Of a DNA stretch of 64,000 bases, positions 1 through 9,454 are shown piece by piece. Each line of letters begins with the position of its first letter. The stretch's first letter is position 1. The notes under the pieces are model-generated. The model saw only the letters and a program-made list of their open reading frames with translations, searched no databases and was not told the origin of the DNA. Position numbers and translations under genes: made by a program. The stretch lies in NCBI RefSeq assembly GCF_004339765.1, contig NZ_SMGO01000003.1, forward strand, positions 434,001-498,000, in the 5' to 3' direction. The stretch comes from Albibacterium bauzanense. Its GTDB lineage: Bacteria; Bacteroidota; Bacteroidia; Sphingobacteriales; Sphingobacteriaceae.

Positions 1-833
1 ACATAATCGCTTACGAAGAAGTAAGGAATTATGACCAAGGCAACTGCAAGAAAAAATACGATCGGAGTATAAATTTTCGCAAATCGGGAAATGAAGAGCT
101 GCGTTTGCGATTTTCGGGATGTGGCATCTTGCACCATTTCCAAAATTTTGCTCAATTTACTGTCTTTGAACAATGCTTTAACTTTTACTTCCGCAGGAGT
201 ATTCAGGTTAATCATACCAGCCAATACGTTTTCCCCTTCATAAAGCGTGTCCGGCTTGCTCTCTCCAGTAAGAGCAGCGGTATTGAAAGAGGCATTAGCC
301 GATATTAATTCGCCATCCAGTGCTACTTTCTCACCGGGCTTTATTTGGATGCGCTCTCCAAGTTCTACATTCGAAGGATGAATCGTTTCTGCTTTACCGT
401 TCCTTATGACCGTAACCTCATCCGGGCGGATGTCCAACAATGCCTTTATATTTCCTTTGGCTTTTTGCACAGCTGAATCTTGAAACCATTCGCCGATTTG
501 GTAGAATACCATCACAGCGACCCCTTCTTCATATGAGCCGATCAAAAAAGCCCCAATCGTTGCCACGCTCATCAGCACAAACTCATTAAAAAAATCACCT
601 CGCTTTGACTTTCTCCAAGCAAGGTCTAATACATTTTTACCTGCTAACCAATAGGCAATCAGGTTAACAATCAACAAGGGGATGGAGGGCAATTTATATT
701 CAAACCCATACTGTCCTACCAATAAAATTACCAAGATGGCCAATGCCGTCAATAAATTTACATGGGCTTTCCATCCTGATTTTTCGACCGAATGGTCATG
801 TACGTCTTCTACTGTTTGCTCAGTTGTTTCCAT
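1..833 (-). CDS. Heavy-metal translocating P-type ATPase (ZntA/CadA-like), C-terminus off the window
   Basis: About 277 codons are visible, from ATG at 833 to the left edge; the phosphorylation and ATP-binding parts lie outside. Visible are a short His-containing N-terminus without an HMA domain, four membrane segments in the PIB-ATPase arrangement, and the actuator domain with ALTGES around residues 212-217. PIB ATPases pump soft-metal cations out of the cytoplasm. The CPx motif that would tell Zn/Cd/Pb from Cu is not in view. The Zn/Cd assignment is an inference from the CzcA-type RND pump upstream. The gene starts 10 bases after the stop of the adaptor gene, so it is probably the last gene of that operon. 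Confidence 0.85.
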   Translation of the reverse strand, partial: METTEQTVEDVHDHSVEKSGWKAHVNLLTALAILVILLVGQYGFEYKLPSIPLLIVNLIAYWLAGKNVLDLAWRKSKRGDFFNEFVLMSVATIGAFLIGSYEEGVAVMVFYQIGEWFQDSAVQKAKGNIKALLDIRPDEVTVIRNGKAETIHPSNVELGERIQIKPGEKVALDGELISANASFNTAALTGESKPDTLYEGENVLAGMINLNTPAEVKVKALFKDSKLSKILEMVQDATSRKSQTQLFISRFAKIYTPIVFFLAVALVIIPYFFVSDY

Positions 834-843
834 GGTTTCTCTT

Positions 844-2052
844 TTAATGTCCGTGGCTATCTCCTGTGTCCATCATTTTCGCTAAAATGAAAAAGGCGCC
901 TTTGTTCGCGATCTTGGCGTTTTTATCAATCTCTTGAACAGGGGTTATTTGGGTGTACCCCACATCGGATTTTGTAGTGATAACCGGTACCCGTATAAAG
1001 GTGATTCCCTGATGTTCGTCCTCAACCAAATCATTCTTGGATTCGTCCTCATGATCCTGTACGATGAAGATATAATCTTTTCCATCTTGGTTCACAACCG
1101 CCTCAGTTGGGACTGCATCAACGGTGGATTTATCAAAGCCTACATTCGCTATTATATTCATCCCATCAATTAAACCAACTTTCCCACCTGTAACTTCGGC
1201 ATGCACAATGATGGTTTTGCTGTTGTCTTCAAAGGAAGAACCAGTGGAGAAAATACGGGCAGAATACCGCTTTTCCTGATTATTGGTCAAGTAAAAATCA
1301 AGGTCTTGCCCAACTTTAAAACGTGGAAGATCTTTTTCATACACATGTAAATCAACATGAATCTTACTGTTATCGATGATCTCGGCAATTGGGGTACTTG
1401 TATCTACATAACTGCCTATCTGTACCAAAGAATTACTTAAAACGCCGCTTATTGGAGCCAATACATATAAACTTGTAACGAGGTTTCCATTGCTTATGTC
1501 AGAAGTGTTTATTCCCATCATCTGCAACTGCTGTTTCAGGGATGCTTTTCGGGTGCTTAATGCGCGAAACTCAGTTTCTGCACGTTGAAGATTCTTTAGG
1601 GCACCCGCTTTTCCTTCATAGAGTTCTTTTTGTCTTCTATATTCCGTTTCGGCTAGGGTGCTTTCGGTAGTCAGATTGAGGTAATCTTCCTGCATCTTTA
1701 TGTAATCCGCATTCGTGATGGATGCGATCCGTTGTCCTTTTTTAACAGCACTCCCGGGCTGGATGTAAATCTCCTTTATTATACCGGGATAAAGGGTCGT
1801 TGCGTTTGCCTTGTTCTGATTGGGCACACTTAATTCCCCGTTAATCTTTAAGCCGTCCGATAATGATTTTTGTTCAATTTGACCCAGCTGAATACCAACT
1901 GCCTTTATTTGCTCATCGGTTAGAAAAACAGAATTCGGAATCTCTTCATGGTCTTCAATCGGATTCTCTTCGTTCCTGTTGTTGGGTTGTTCGTTCCGGC
2001 AAGAAACGAGGAAAAGAATTAAAAAGATATTTATAATGATAATTGCTTTCAT
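844..2052 (-). CDS. Efflux RND periplasmic adaptor (CzcB/CusB-like), lipoprotein
   Basis: This 402-residue protein has a lipoprotein signal ending in the lipobox LVSC at Cys18, so it is probably anchored facing the periplasm. It has the membrane-fusion layout: a lipoyl-like half (GIIKEIYIQPGSAVKKGQ, about 88-106), a central alpha-hairpin (about 115-175), a second lipoyl half (LYVLAPISGVLS, about 195) and beta-barrel/membrane-proximal domains. Several His/Asp/Glu residues sit in the C-terminal part (DHEDESKND, EDEHQG). It would link the RND pump to the outer-membrane channel in a divalent-metal exporter. It starts 5 bases after the CzcA-TolC fusion gene, which indicates one transcript. Confidence 0.9.
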   Translation of the reverse strand: MKAIIIINIFLILFLVSCRNEQPNNRNEENPIEDHEEIPNSVFLTDEQIKAVGIQLGQIEQKSLSDGLKINGELSVPNQNKANATTLYPGIIKEIYIQPGSAVKKGQRIASITNADYIKMQEDYLNLTTESTLAETEYRRQKELYEGKAGALKNLQRAETEFRALSTRKASLKQQLQMMGINTSDISNGNLVTSLYVLAPISGVLSNSLVQIGSYVDTSTPIAEIIDNSKIHVDLHVYEKDLPRFKVGQDLDFYLTNNQEKRYSARIFSTGSSFEDNSKTIIVHAEVTGGKVGLIDGMNIIANVGFDKSTVDAVPTEAVVNQDGKDYIFIVQDHEDESKNDLVEDEHQGITFIRVPVITTKSDVGYTQITPVQEIDKNAKIANKGAFFILAKMMDTGDSHGH

Positions 2053-2057
2053 TTTCG

Positions 2058-5000
2058 TTATTGATTAATAAAATAAAGATAATTTATTTGCGCTTGATTA
2101 TAGGCGTTTAACGCCTTCAAGTAGCTTTCCCTCAAGGAAACAGCCTGGGTAAGGAATTCACTAAACTCTGAAAAACCGATTTCGCCACTCCGATAACTAA
2201 GACTAGAAGACGAAATGATCTGCTTTGCCTGTCTAAGTCCAGAATCCTCATAAAACTGAACCATCGCCAATTGTTTTTGCATTTCTGCATTTGCTTGTTC
2301 TTGTCTTGATTTCAATGTAATGACCTGATAATCGAGTTTTTGCTTTTCAACGTCCTTTTGCGCTTCCGCCGCGCGTACTCGATTTTTTGCTGCCTTGGCC
2401 CCAAAAAGGGGAATGCCCATAGTGACTGAAAACCCCGACAAGGGGTTATCGACCCCATATAGCTTTTGTGAAAAAGCCCTTACAGAGAAATCAGGCATAT
2501 TGGTGTTTCTTTGAATTTTTATTTCCGATTCCGCAATTTTGGTGTTTTGTTGCTGAATTGCGATAGTCGGATGAATACCGCTAGAGGCATTAGCTGCGAG
2601 CTGGATTTTCTCCAAGGGTTGATCTATCACCACAAAACGTTCGTCCTTATTCAATAAAACCATAAGCTGCTGTTGAAGCAAGACAATGTCCTGATCGTTC
2701 TGCTTCCTGAAAGCCTGCATTTCATTCATTTTCACTTCAGCTGCGATCATTTCCATTTCGGCAACATCACCAGTAGAATACCGCAATTTTGCAGCTTGAA
2801 ATGCCTCTGTATAAATGCTGTCCAATTGAATTAGTAGCTTCCCTTTATCCTGGAGATACCACAATTCATAGTATGTCTGACGGACATCTCTTTTAATGGT
2901 GGCTTTTAATACCTCCCTGTCCAATTGGACAGATTTAAGTTGTTGATTGTAATATTCTTTCCTTGCAGCATAGAGTCCTGGCCACTGAATATCCTGGGAG
3001 ATACCAATTTTCAGCTCACCATTATCCCCAGGTCTATAATCATCATTCTCTACGAAAAAGCCAGTATGGGCAAGCTGTGAAGATGACTTTACATCAAAGG
3101 CAGCTTTTTGAGTTTCTGCATCATTGATGGTAAACTGTAAATTGGCGGTCAAAGCAGTATCGATGGCTGCCTGAAGAGTCAAACGCTTCGGTGTCTGTTG
3201 CGCAAGTGCAGGTAAGGTAAAAGTACACAGGGCTACGACCAAAGCGATCAGCATTTTTGGATTCATTGTGATTTTCTTTTTTCCTGAAAAAATAAGGTAA
3301 AGGCACGGAATGACAATCAGGGTTAATAACGTTGCGGTGATAAGACCACCGATGACCACCGTTGCCAATGGCCGCTGTACCTCTGCACCCGCTCCTTGGC
3401 TTAAGGCCATGGGTAAAAATCCCAATGAAGCAACCGAGGCAGTCATCAATACAGGACGCAACCTGATTTTAGTTCCTTTCAATACCCGGTGAAGAATATT
3501 GGTGAATCCGTCTTTTTCCAGCTGATTGAAAGTCGCTATCAATACGATTCCATTTAGCACAGCGACACCAAACAGTGCAATAAATCCTACCCCGGCGGAT
3601 ATGCTAAAGGGCATTCCGCGCACCATCAATGCCAGCACTCCACCAATTGCACTTAGAGGGATTGCGGTAAAAATCAATAATGCCTGCGTTACAGAATGAA
3701 AGGTAAAATACAGTAAAGCGAAAATCAAGAGCAAAGCTAAGGGAACGGCAATCATCAACCGGTCTGAGGCCTCTTTTAGATTTTGAAAATTCCCTCCATA
3801 GGTATAATAATACCCTTGAGGCAGTAAGTCGCTTTCTTGCAACTTATTCTGAATATCCTCTACCACACTCTCAACATCCCGGTCTTTCACATTAAAACCG
3901 ACGACAATTCTTCTTTGTCCGTCTTCCCGGGTAATTTGTGCAGGCCCCTCTTTTAAAGATACGACTGCTACTTGCGATAAGGGAATTTGGTTTCCATTGG
4001 GTATGGATATCAACAAGTTTCCAACGTCGTCAATAGAACTCCTATGAACGCTATCAAGTCTTACTACCAAATCAAATTTTCGCTCATCTTCAAAAACCAC
4101 ACCAGCCTTTTCACCGGCAAAAGCAGTTCGGAGACTTTGGTTTACTTCATCAACGGTTAATCTATAATTGGCCATACGGTTTCGGTCATAATCTACGTTG
4201 ATCTGCGGCAAACCGGAAACACGTTCGATTCCAGGATCGGTAGCACCTTCGACCGATTGAATGATAGCCGCTACTTTAGGGGCTAAGGAAGCTAAGGTGT
4301 CAACGTTTTCACCGAAAATCTTTACCGCTACATCCTGACGGACACCGGTCATTAATTCATTGAATCGCATTTGAATAGGCTGTGAAACTTCAAAGAAGAC
4401 ACCAGGAATAACCTCAAGCTTCTCCATCATCTCTGATGCTAATTGTTCATAGCTTTTCTGATCAGCCCATTCCTTTTTAGGTTTCAAGGTAACAATCAGA
4501 TCTGTCGTCTCTAATGGCATCGGATCGGTGGGTATTTCAGCACTTCCTGTTTTTCCAACTACTGTTTTTACTTCCGGGAAGGTTTTTAGAATTCGTTGCG
4601 CCTGCATGGAAGTCTCGATGCTCTGGCTAAGAGAACTGCCCTGTGGCAGAATGCAATGCAAGGCAAAATCACCTTCCTGTAATTGGGGAATGAATTCACC
4701 TCCCAATCGGGAAAACAGAAACAGGGAGAAAATAAAAATAGATGTAGCAATAACTACAACAATATATTTTATCCGGATTGCTTTTTTTATAACCGGCATA
4801 TATAGCTTTTGGAGATAAGCCATCATTTTGTCGGAAAAAGTGCGCTTGTCTGATACCTTTTTAGAAAGAAATAAGGCACTGATCATTGGTATATAAGTGA
4901 ATGACAGAATAAATGCGCCCAAGATGGCAAAACCTACTGTTTGAGCCATGGGCTTAAACATTTTCCCTTCTATTCCCACCAAAGTCAGGATAGGCAAATA

Positions 5001-6374
5001 AACGATCAAGATAATGATCTCACCAAAAGCTGCACTTTTTCGTATTTTAGAAGCTGATAAATAGACTTCGTGATCCATTTGCTGCTGTGTCAAGGGATTC
5101 CTGTTTTTACGTAATCCTAAGTGGTGCATGGTGGCTTCTACGATGATGACAGCACCGTCAACGATCAATCCAAAATCAATGGCTCCCAGGCTCATCAAGT
5201 TTGCACTCACCCCAAAGACACGCATCATTCCCAAAGCAAACAACAAGGAAAGTGGGATTGCTGAAGCAACGATTAATCCTGCCCTTAAATTGCCCAGAAA
5301 AAGCACCAATACGAAGATCACAATGAGCGCACCTTCTACCAAATTGGTTTCAACTGTTCTGATCGCCCTGTTAATCAAATCTGTACGATCAAGAAATGGC
5401 TCGATAATGATATCGTCGGGCAATGATTTTTGGATAACCTCTATTTTCTCTTTTACATTCTTTACCACTTCGGCAGTATTTGCACCCTTTAGCATCATTA
5501 CCATTCCGCCCACTGCTTCTTTTTCGCCATTATAGGTAAAGGCTCCATAACGTGTGGCATGTCCAAAATCTACGGTTGCTACATCTCCAATAAAAAGCGG
5601 AACATCTCCTGTAGTCTGTATGGGTATATTCTTAATATCCTCAATGGAAGTAATGAGACCAATCCCGCGGATGAAATAAGCGTTTGGCTTTTTTTCAATA
5701 TAGGCGCCACCTGTATTTTGGTTGTTTTTTTCGAGAGCTTCGAAGACATCGGAGATGCTAACACCCATGGCACGCAAACGGCTGGGGTCAATGGCTACTT
5801 CGTACTGCTTCAGATAGCCACCAAAGCTATTCACCTCAGCTACTCCAGGGGTGCCGTATAATTGCCTGGCTACAATCCAATCCTGCATGGTCCGTAGCTC
5901 CATGGCAGAGTATTTATCTTCTGACCCCTCGGTAGGATGCAAAGCATATTGGTAGATTTCACCTAGTCCTGTGCTAACCGGACCCAGCTCAGGCCTGCCC
6001 ACACCTTCCGGAAGCTCTTCTTCTGCCTCCTGAAGTTTTTCGTTTATCTGTTGTCTGGCAAAATAAACATCTACCTTTTCTTCAAACACAACCGTGATGA
6101 CGGAAAGTCCAAACCTTGAAACAGAGCGCATTTCAACAAGATCTGGAAGATTGGCTAAAGTCTTCTCAATAGGATAAGTTACAAATTGCTCCACTTCCTG
6201 AGTAGCCAAAGTAGGTGTGACGGTGATGATCTGCACCTGATTATTGGTAATGTCAGGCAAAGCGTCAATAGGTAATTTGGTGGCACTCCATGCACCCCAA
6301 ACAATCAGCAAAAGCGTAAAAAAGCCAACGACTAATTTATTCTTAATGCTAAAAGCAATAATTTTATTAAGCAT
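2058..6374 (-). CDS. CzcA-type heavy-metal RND pump fused to a TolC-like outer-membrane domain
   Basis: The protein has 1438 residues, against about 1030 for a usual CzcA. Residues 1 to about 1034 are a complete HME-RND pump with 12 membrane segments and two periplasmic loops. The TM4 motif DFGLIVDGAVIIVE matches the Co/Zn/Cd/Ni class and not the Cu/Ag class. At residue 1037 a Met begins a typical secretion signal (MNPKMLIALVVALCTFTLPA, then LAQQ), followed by about 400 residues of TolC/OEP family sequence. One polypeptide would thus contain both an inner-membrane pump and an outer-membrane channel protein, unless it is cleaved or translation restarts at codon 1037. Such fusions are known in Bacteroidota. 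The gene is second in an operon: small Cys-rich protein, this gene, adaptor, ATPase. Confidence 0.92.
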   Translation of the reverse strand: MLNKIIAFSIKNKLVVGFFTLLLIVWGAWSATKLPIDALPDITNNQVQIITVTPTLATQEVEQFVTYPIEKTLANLPDLVEMRSVSRFGLSVITVVFEEKVDVYFARQQINEKLQEAEEELPEGVGRPELGPVSTGLGEIYQYALHPTEGSEDKYSAMELRTMQDWIVARQLYGTPGVAEVNSFGGYLKQYEVAIDPSRLRAMGVSISDVFEALEKNNQNTGGAYIEKKPNAYFIRGIGLITSIEDIKNIPIQTTGDVPLFIGDVATVDFGHATRYGAFTYNGEKEAVGGMVMMLKGANTAEVVKNVKEKIEVIQKSLPDDIIIEPFLDRTDLINRAIRTVETNLVEGALIVIFVLVLFLGNLRAGLIVASAIPLSLLFALGMMRVFGVSANLMSLGAIDFGLIVDGAVIIVEATMHHLGLRKNRNPLTQQQMDHEVYLSASKIRKSAAFGEIIILIVYLPILTLVGIEGKMFKPMAQTVGFAILGAFILSFTYIPMISALFLSKKVSDKRTFSDKMMAYLQKLYMPVIKKAIRIKYIVVVIATSIFIFSLFLFSRLGGEFIPQLQEGDFALHCILPQGSSLSQSIETSMQAQRILKTFPEVKTVVGKTGSAEIPTDPMPLETTDLIVTLKPKKEWADQKSYEQLASEMMEKLEVIPGVFFEVSQPIQMRFNELMTGVRQDVAVKIFGENVDTLASLAPKVAAIIQSVEGATDPGIERVSGLPQINVDYDRNRMANYRLTVDEVNQSLRTAFAGEKAGVVFEDERKFDLVVRLDSVHRSSIDDVGNLLISIPNGNQIPLSQVAVVSLKEGPAQITREDGQRRIVVGFNVKDRDVESVVEDIQNKLQESDLLPQGYYYTYGGNFQNLKEASDRLMIAVPLALLLIFALLYFTFHSVTQALLIFTAIPLSAIGGVLALMVRGMPFSISAGVGFIALFGVAVLNGIVLIATFNQLEKDGFTNILHRVLKGTKIRLRPVLMTASVASLGFLPMALSQGAGAEVQRPLATVVIGGLITATLLTLIVIPCLYLIFSGKKKITMNPKMLIALVVALCTFTLPALAQQTPKRLTLQAAIDTALTANLQFTINDAETQKAAFDVKSSSQLAHTGFFVENDDYRPGDNGELKIGISQDIQWPGLYAARKEYYNQQLKSVQLDREVLKATIKRDVRQTYYELWYLQDKGKLLIQLDSIYTEAFQAAKLRYSTGDVAEMEMIAAEVKMNEMQAFRKQNDQDIVLLQQQLMVLLNKDERFVVIDQPLEKIQLAANASSGIHPTIAIQQQNTKIAESEIKIQRNTNMPDFSVRAFSQKLYGVDNPLSGFSVTMGIPLFGAKAAKNRVRAAEAQKDVEKQKLDYQVITLKSRQEQANAEMQKQLAMVQFYEDSGLRQAKQIISSSSLSYRSGEIGFSEFSEFLTQAVSLRESYLKALNAYNQAQINYLYFINQ

Positions 6375-6445
6375 AAAAATATTTTTGAATAATAAATAAA
6401 TGATAACGCTACTGAATGGTAGGTTACAATGAAAATCTTTATTTA

Positions 6446-6766
6446 TTAAACAAGCTTAGGCGGCTGCCAAATGGAATGTGCGGTTAGTGGTAACCTCGCA
6501 TTGGAATAGTTGATGTTTATATCCCGATGCTCTTCATTAATCTTAGTCGGGTAAACGTTGTTTGATTTCAACATGGAAATACTGCAACAACTGCAGGAGC
6601 AAAATGGAGTACATGCTTCCTCTGTATGCGATCCTTCCGAACTATGATCCGCGATTGAAATGGAGGATGGTTGAGTGGAATTTATTTTACAGTCTTTTTT
6701 ATCTCCGCAAGGTGCTAGGGAAAGCAATACCATATAAAGGGCGATAAAAGATGTAAATAATCTCAT
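6446..6766 (-). CDS. Small Cys-rich secreted protein, DUF6660-like
   Basis: The 106-residue reading from ATG 6766 (MRLFTSFIALYMVLL...) starts with a hydrophobic secretion signal. An upstream TTG at 6799 would put extra residues before the signal and was not used. The mature part is rich in Cys (CTPFCSCSCC) and His/Ser, and ends in HSIWQPPKLV. This pattern fits the small DUF6660 proteins that sit before metal-efflux operons in Bacteroidota; no biochemical role is known to me. Soft-metal binding in the periplasm is an inference from the Cys cluster and from its place as first gene before the CzcA-TolC fusion. The gene at 23573-23950 ends in nearly the same motif. Confidence 0.7.
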   Translation of the reverse strand: MRLFTSFIALYMVLLSLAPCGDKKDCKINSTQPSSISIADHSSEGSHTEEACTPFCSCSCCSISMLKSNNVYPTKINEEHRDININYSNARLPLTAHSIWQPPKLV

Positions 6767-6772
6767 TTGGTA

Positions 6773-6800
6773 CAAATATAAAAAAAGATTAGTATACAAG
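6773..6800 (-). promoter_or_regulatory. Candidate Bacteroidota promoter of the CzcA operon
   Basis: On the minus strand TATATTTG (6780-6773) matches the -7 consensus TAnnTTTG exactly, and a TTG lies 16 bases upstream (6799-6797), shorter than the usual 19. Only six bases separate the -7 element from the ATG at 6766, so the transcript would have almost no leader. Confidence 0.35.
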
Positions 6801-6860
6801 CATATATTTTATATAAAGTCGGACGCGTTCGGGGGATAAGGTTCTGAGATACGCCCAAAG

Positions 6861-6886
6861 AAAAAAGCGTTGCCAACTGACAACGC
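6861..6886 (-). terminator. Intrinsic terminator closing the copper operon
   Basis: Read on the minus strand, GCGTTG and CAACGC form a six-base stem with an eight-base loop, followed by TTTTTT. It lies 47 bases past the stop of the multicopper oxidase and separates the copper cluster from the CzcA operon. Confidence 0.75.
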
Positions 6887-6932
6887 CTTTCTCAACCACT
6901 AAACTAAAACTAAAACTAAAATCTGGACATTT

Positions 6933-9419
6933 CTAATAAATAAGGGTCAACCCAATGCCCCAGCCCATATCACTATCATAATGGCTCGAAAGAGCAGTGT
7001 GCTTGGTCAATATATATTTAAGTCCTCCCATATATTCTTTGTCTGTGTTGACCGAAAATGCGCCTCTCAACCGTGGAGCTAACGGAATGTCTTCTCTACG
7101 TAACTGTAAACGAACAATGCCATCCGTGAAAACTTCCGCCTGAAAATCTATAAGCATGGGTAACGTGTAAACAAATCCCGCGCTTAGAGCAGTTCTCTCA
7201 TTTTTAGAGCTTTTCTGGCCAAAGACGTTTTTTTCAATCTCATGACTTCCGAACTCTCTATATCTCCAACCGAATCCCACAAAAGGCATAAACCATTGCA
7301 TCTTTCCAATGTATCTTCCAATACGCGCTTCAGTTTCGTATCCATGTTTGTCATTATAACCTAGTCTCCATTCTGCCCCAAAACTCCATCTCGCATTTTG
7401 TAACATAGCCTGTCCATCATTACCGTTCGTTGCGAAATCATTTTCTGCCATAAAGTGTAGTTGGTTACTTTCTCTTTGGAGCTTTTTATACGCATATTGT
7501 TTATCGGGGAGCTCAGGGTTTTTATAATCTCCGACTTCGAATACACGGTTCATGCCTGCCATCATATGATATAGAATGTGGCAATGAAAGAACCAATCTC
7601 CTTCGGTATTCGCAGCAAATTCTATGGTGTCTTTTTCCATAGGCATGATATCAATTACATTTTTCAGCGGTGATTGAACCCCATGACTATTTAGGACCCT
7701 AAAATCAAATCCGTGAAGGTGCATAGGATGGCGCATCATGGAATTATTAATAAGCGTTATTCGAAGGATCTCGCCCTTTTTTACCGGGATTTTATCTACC
7801 TCTGAAAGCACCTTATTGTCCAAGCTCCATACGTATCTATTCATGTTGCCTGTTAATGTGAAAGTGATTTCTTTAACGGGCTGGTCTTTGGGTAATTCAG
7901 TATTATAGGGTGATTTGAGCATGTCGTAATTTAAAGTTACTATGTCAGTATCTCCCATATCATGACTAGAATGATCCATTGCCTCATCCATTTGCATCTT
8001 ATTGTCCGCTTGATCGCCGGTAATTTCTGGATACATGACGGTATTCATGTCCATTTTCTGAAGGCTCATGTTCATTCCCATATCTTTCATATCACCGTTC
8101 ATTTTCATCATGTCGTTCATCATTTTCATCCCTTCGAAGTACCTAAGCTTAGGTAGTGGCGGATGAGCTTGTTTAACACCTTCCCCAATAAATATTGAGG
8201 TCGATTTTGTACGATCTTCTGGCGTTACCAAAAGTTCGTAGGAAGCATCTTTTTCTGGGATAGTTACGACGATATCATACGTTTCTGAAACACCTATGAT
8301 CAATCTATCGACTTCAACAGGTTCGACATCATTACCATCATTGGCAACCACCATGAATTTCCCTCCTGCGTAATTCACCCAAAAATAAGACGAGGCCCCT
8401 CCGTTGGATATTCTTAATCTTACTTTATCACCTGCTTTAAACTGAGAAAGTTGTTGTCCGTCTGCACCATTGATTAAAAATTTATCATAATACACATCAC
8501 TTACATCCATGGCAAGCATACGTTTCCATTCATTTATTACTTTAGTTTTGAAATGCCCCTCTTTTATAGCATCAAAATAGCTTTGCGTGGATCCTTTTTT
8601 TATAGCGAACCAGTCATTGGCGTTATGCAGCATCCTATGGACATTATCAGGGTTTAAGTTCGTCCACTCACTTAGAATCAAAGGTACGGTCGGGAGGTCA
8701 TCAATACCTTTTCTAAACGTTGGATCATCCTGACGCTTTTCCATTATAAATGAACCATACATGCCTATCTGTTCTTGTAAGCCTGAATGGGAATGGTACC
8801 AATGAGTTCCGGTCTGAATTATCGGGAAACTATAAGTATATGTTGAATGAGGTTTGATTGGCTTCTGTGTAAGCCAGGGTACACCATCCTCCTTGTTGGG
8901 TAACATCACACCGTGCCAGTGCAACGAAGTTTCTTCATCCATCATGTTATGCACAACGATGACAGCGGTATCCCCCTCTGTGAAAGTAAGTGTAGGCATT
9001 GGAATTTGTCCATTAACGGCAATGGCTCTTATCGGTTTTCCCCCGAAGGTTACTACGGTATCTTTTACATAAAGATCATACTTTACGACTTTCCCACCTT
9101 TAGTATTTTTTAGGGGAAGAACAGGAATGACCTTTTGGTCTTTTGCATCCATATCCATTTTTCCATGAGTACCGTGCATTTCATTGTTATCTTTTAGCAC
9201 CAGTTTCATGCCACATTTCGGACAATTTCCTGGTTTATCCGAAATAACTTCGGGGTGCATAGTGCACGTATATAACTTCTGATTTATGCTTTCCTCAACC
9301 TTATGAGAATAATCACCGCTTTTCTGGTTTGAAACCTCGGGTAAATGCTCTGTTTGAGCGTACAAACCTAGGTGTATCAACATCAGTGCTGATAGGAATG
9401 TATATATTTTAGTTTTCAT
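6933..9419 (-). CDS. Multicopper oxidase (CopA/PcoA-like) with N-terminal metal-binding module and C-terminal CopB-like barrel
   Basis: The protein has 828 residues. After a signal peptide (about 1-21) comes a heavy-metal-binding module (TCTMHPEV...CPKCGM, 51-71), then a His/Met linker. The oxidase follows, with copper-site motifs HWHG (167-170), HWYHSHSG (206-213), HPMHLHG (about 562) and HCHILYHMMAGM (about 611). A Met-rich stretch lies around 430-475, as in Cu(I)-oxidising CueO-type enzymes. From about residue 655 the sequence changes to alternating aromatic strands ending in LIY, resembling the outer-membrane copper protein CopB. The protein probably oxidises Cu(I) to Cu(II) at the outer membrane. 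It is the last gene of the copper cluster. The oxidase call is strong; the barrel is inferred from sequence pattern. Confidence 0.92.
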   Translation of the reverse strand: MKTKIYTFLSALMLIHLGLYAQTEHLPEVSNQKSGDYSHKVEESINQKLYTCTMHPEVISDKPGNCPKCGMKLVLKDNNEMHGTHGKMDMDAKDQKVIPVLPLKNTKGGKVVKYDLYVKDTVVTFGGKPIRAIAVNGQIPMPTLTFTEGDTAVIVVHNMMDEETSLHWHGVMLPNKEDGVPWLTQKPIKPHSTYTYSFPIIQTGTHWYHSHSGLQEQIGMYGSFIMEKRQDDPTFRKGIDDLPTVPLILSEWTNLNPDNVHRMLHNANDWFAIKKGSTQSYFDAIKEGHFKTKVINEWKRMLAMDVSDVYYDKFLINGADGQQLSQFKAGDKVRLRISNGGASSYFWVNYAGGKFMVVANDGNDVEPVEVDRLIIGVSETYDIVVTIPEKDASYELLVTPEDRTKSTSIFIGEGVKQAHPPLPKLRYFEGMKMMNDMMKMNGDMKDMGMNMSLQKMDMNTVMYPEITGDQADNKMQMDEAMDHSSHDMGDTDIVTLNYDMLKSPYNTELPKDQPVKEITFTLTGNMNRYVWSLDNKVLSEVDKIPVKKGEILRITLINNSMMRHPMHLHGFDFRVLNSHGVQSPLKNVIDIMPMEKDTIEFAANTEGDWFFHCHILYHMMAGMNRVFEVGDYKNPELPDKQYAYKKLQRESNQLHFMAENDFATNGNDGQAMLQNARWSFGAEWRLGYNDKHGYETEARIGRYIGKMQWFMPFVGFGWRYREFGSHEIEKNVFGQKSSKNERTALSAGFVYTLPMLIDFQAEVFTDGIVRLQLRREDIPLAPRLRGAFSVNTDKEYMGGLKYILTKHTALSSHYDSDMGWGIGLTLIY

Positions 9420-9454
9420 TTGTATATGTTTTATTCCTTAATAATACCCTTTAC

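Noticed and set aside
7962..8156. His-rich plus-strand frame, possible metal-binding peptide
   Set aside because: It is the complement of the Met-rich stretch of the multicopper oxidase; His codons arise from Met codons (ATG/CAT).
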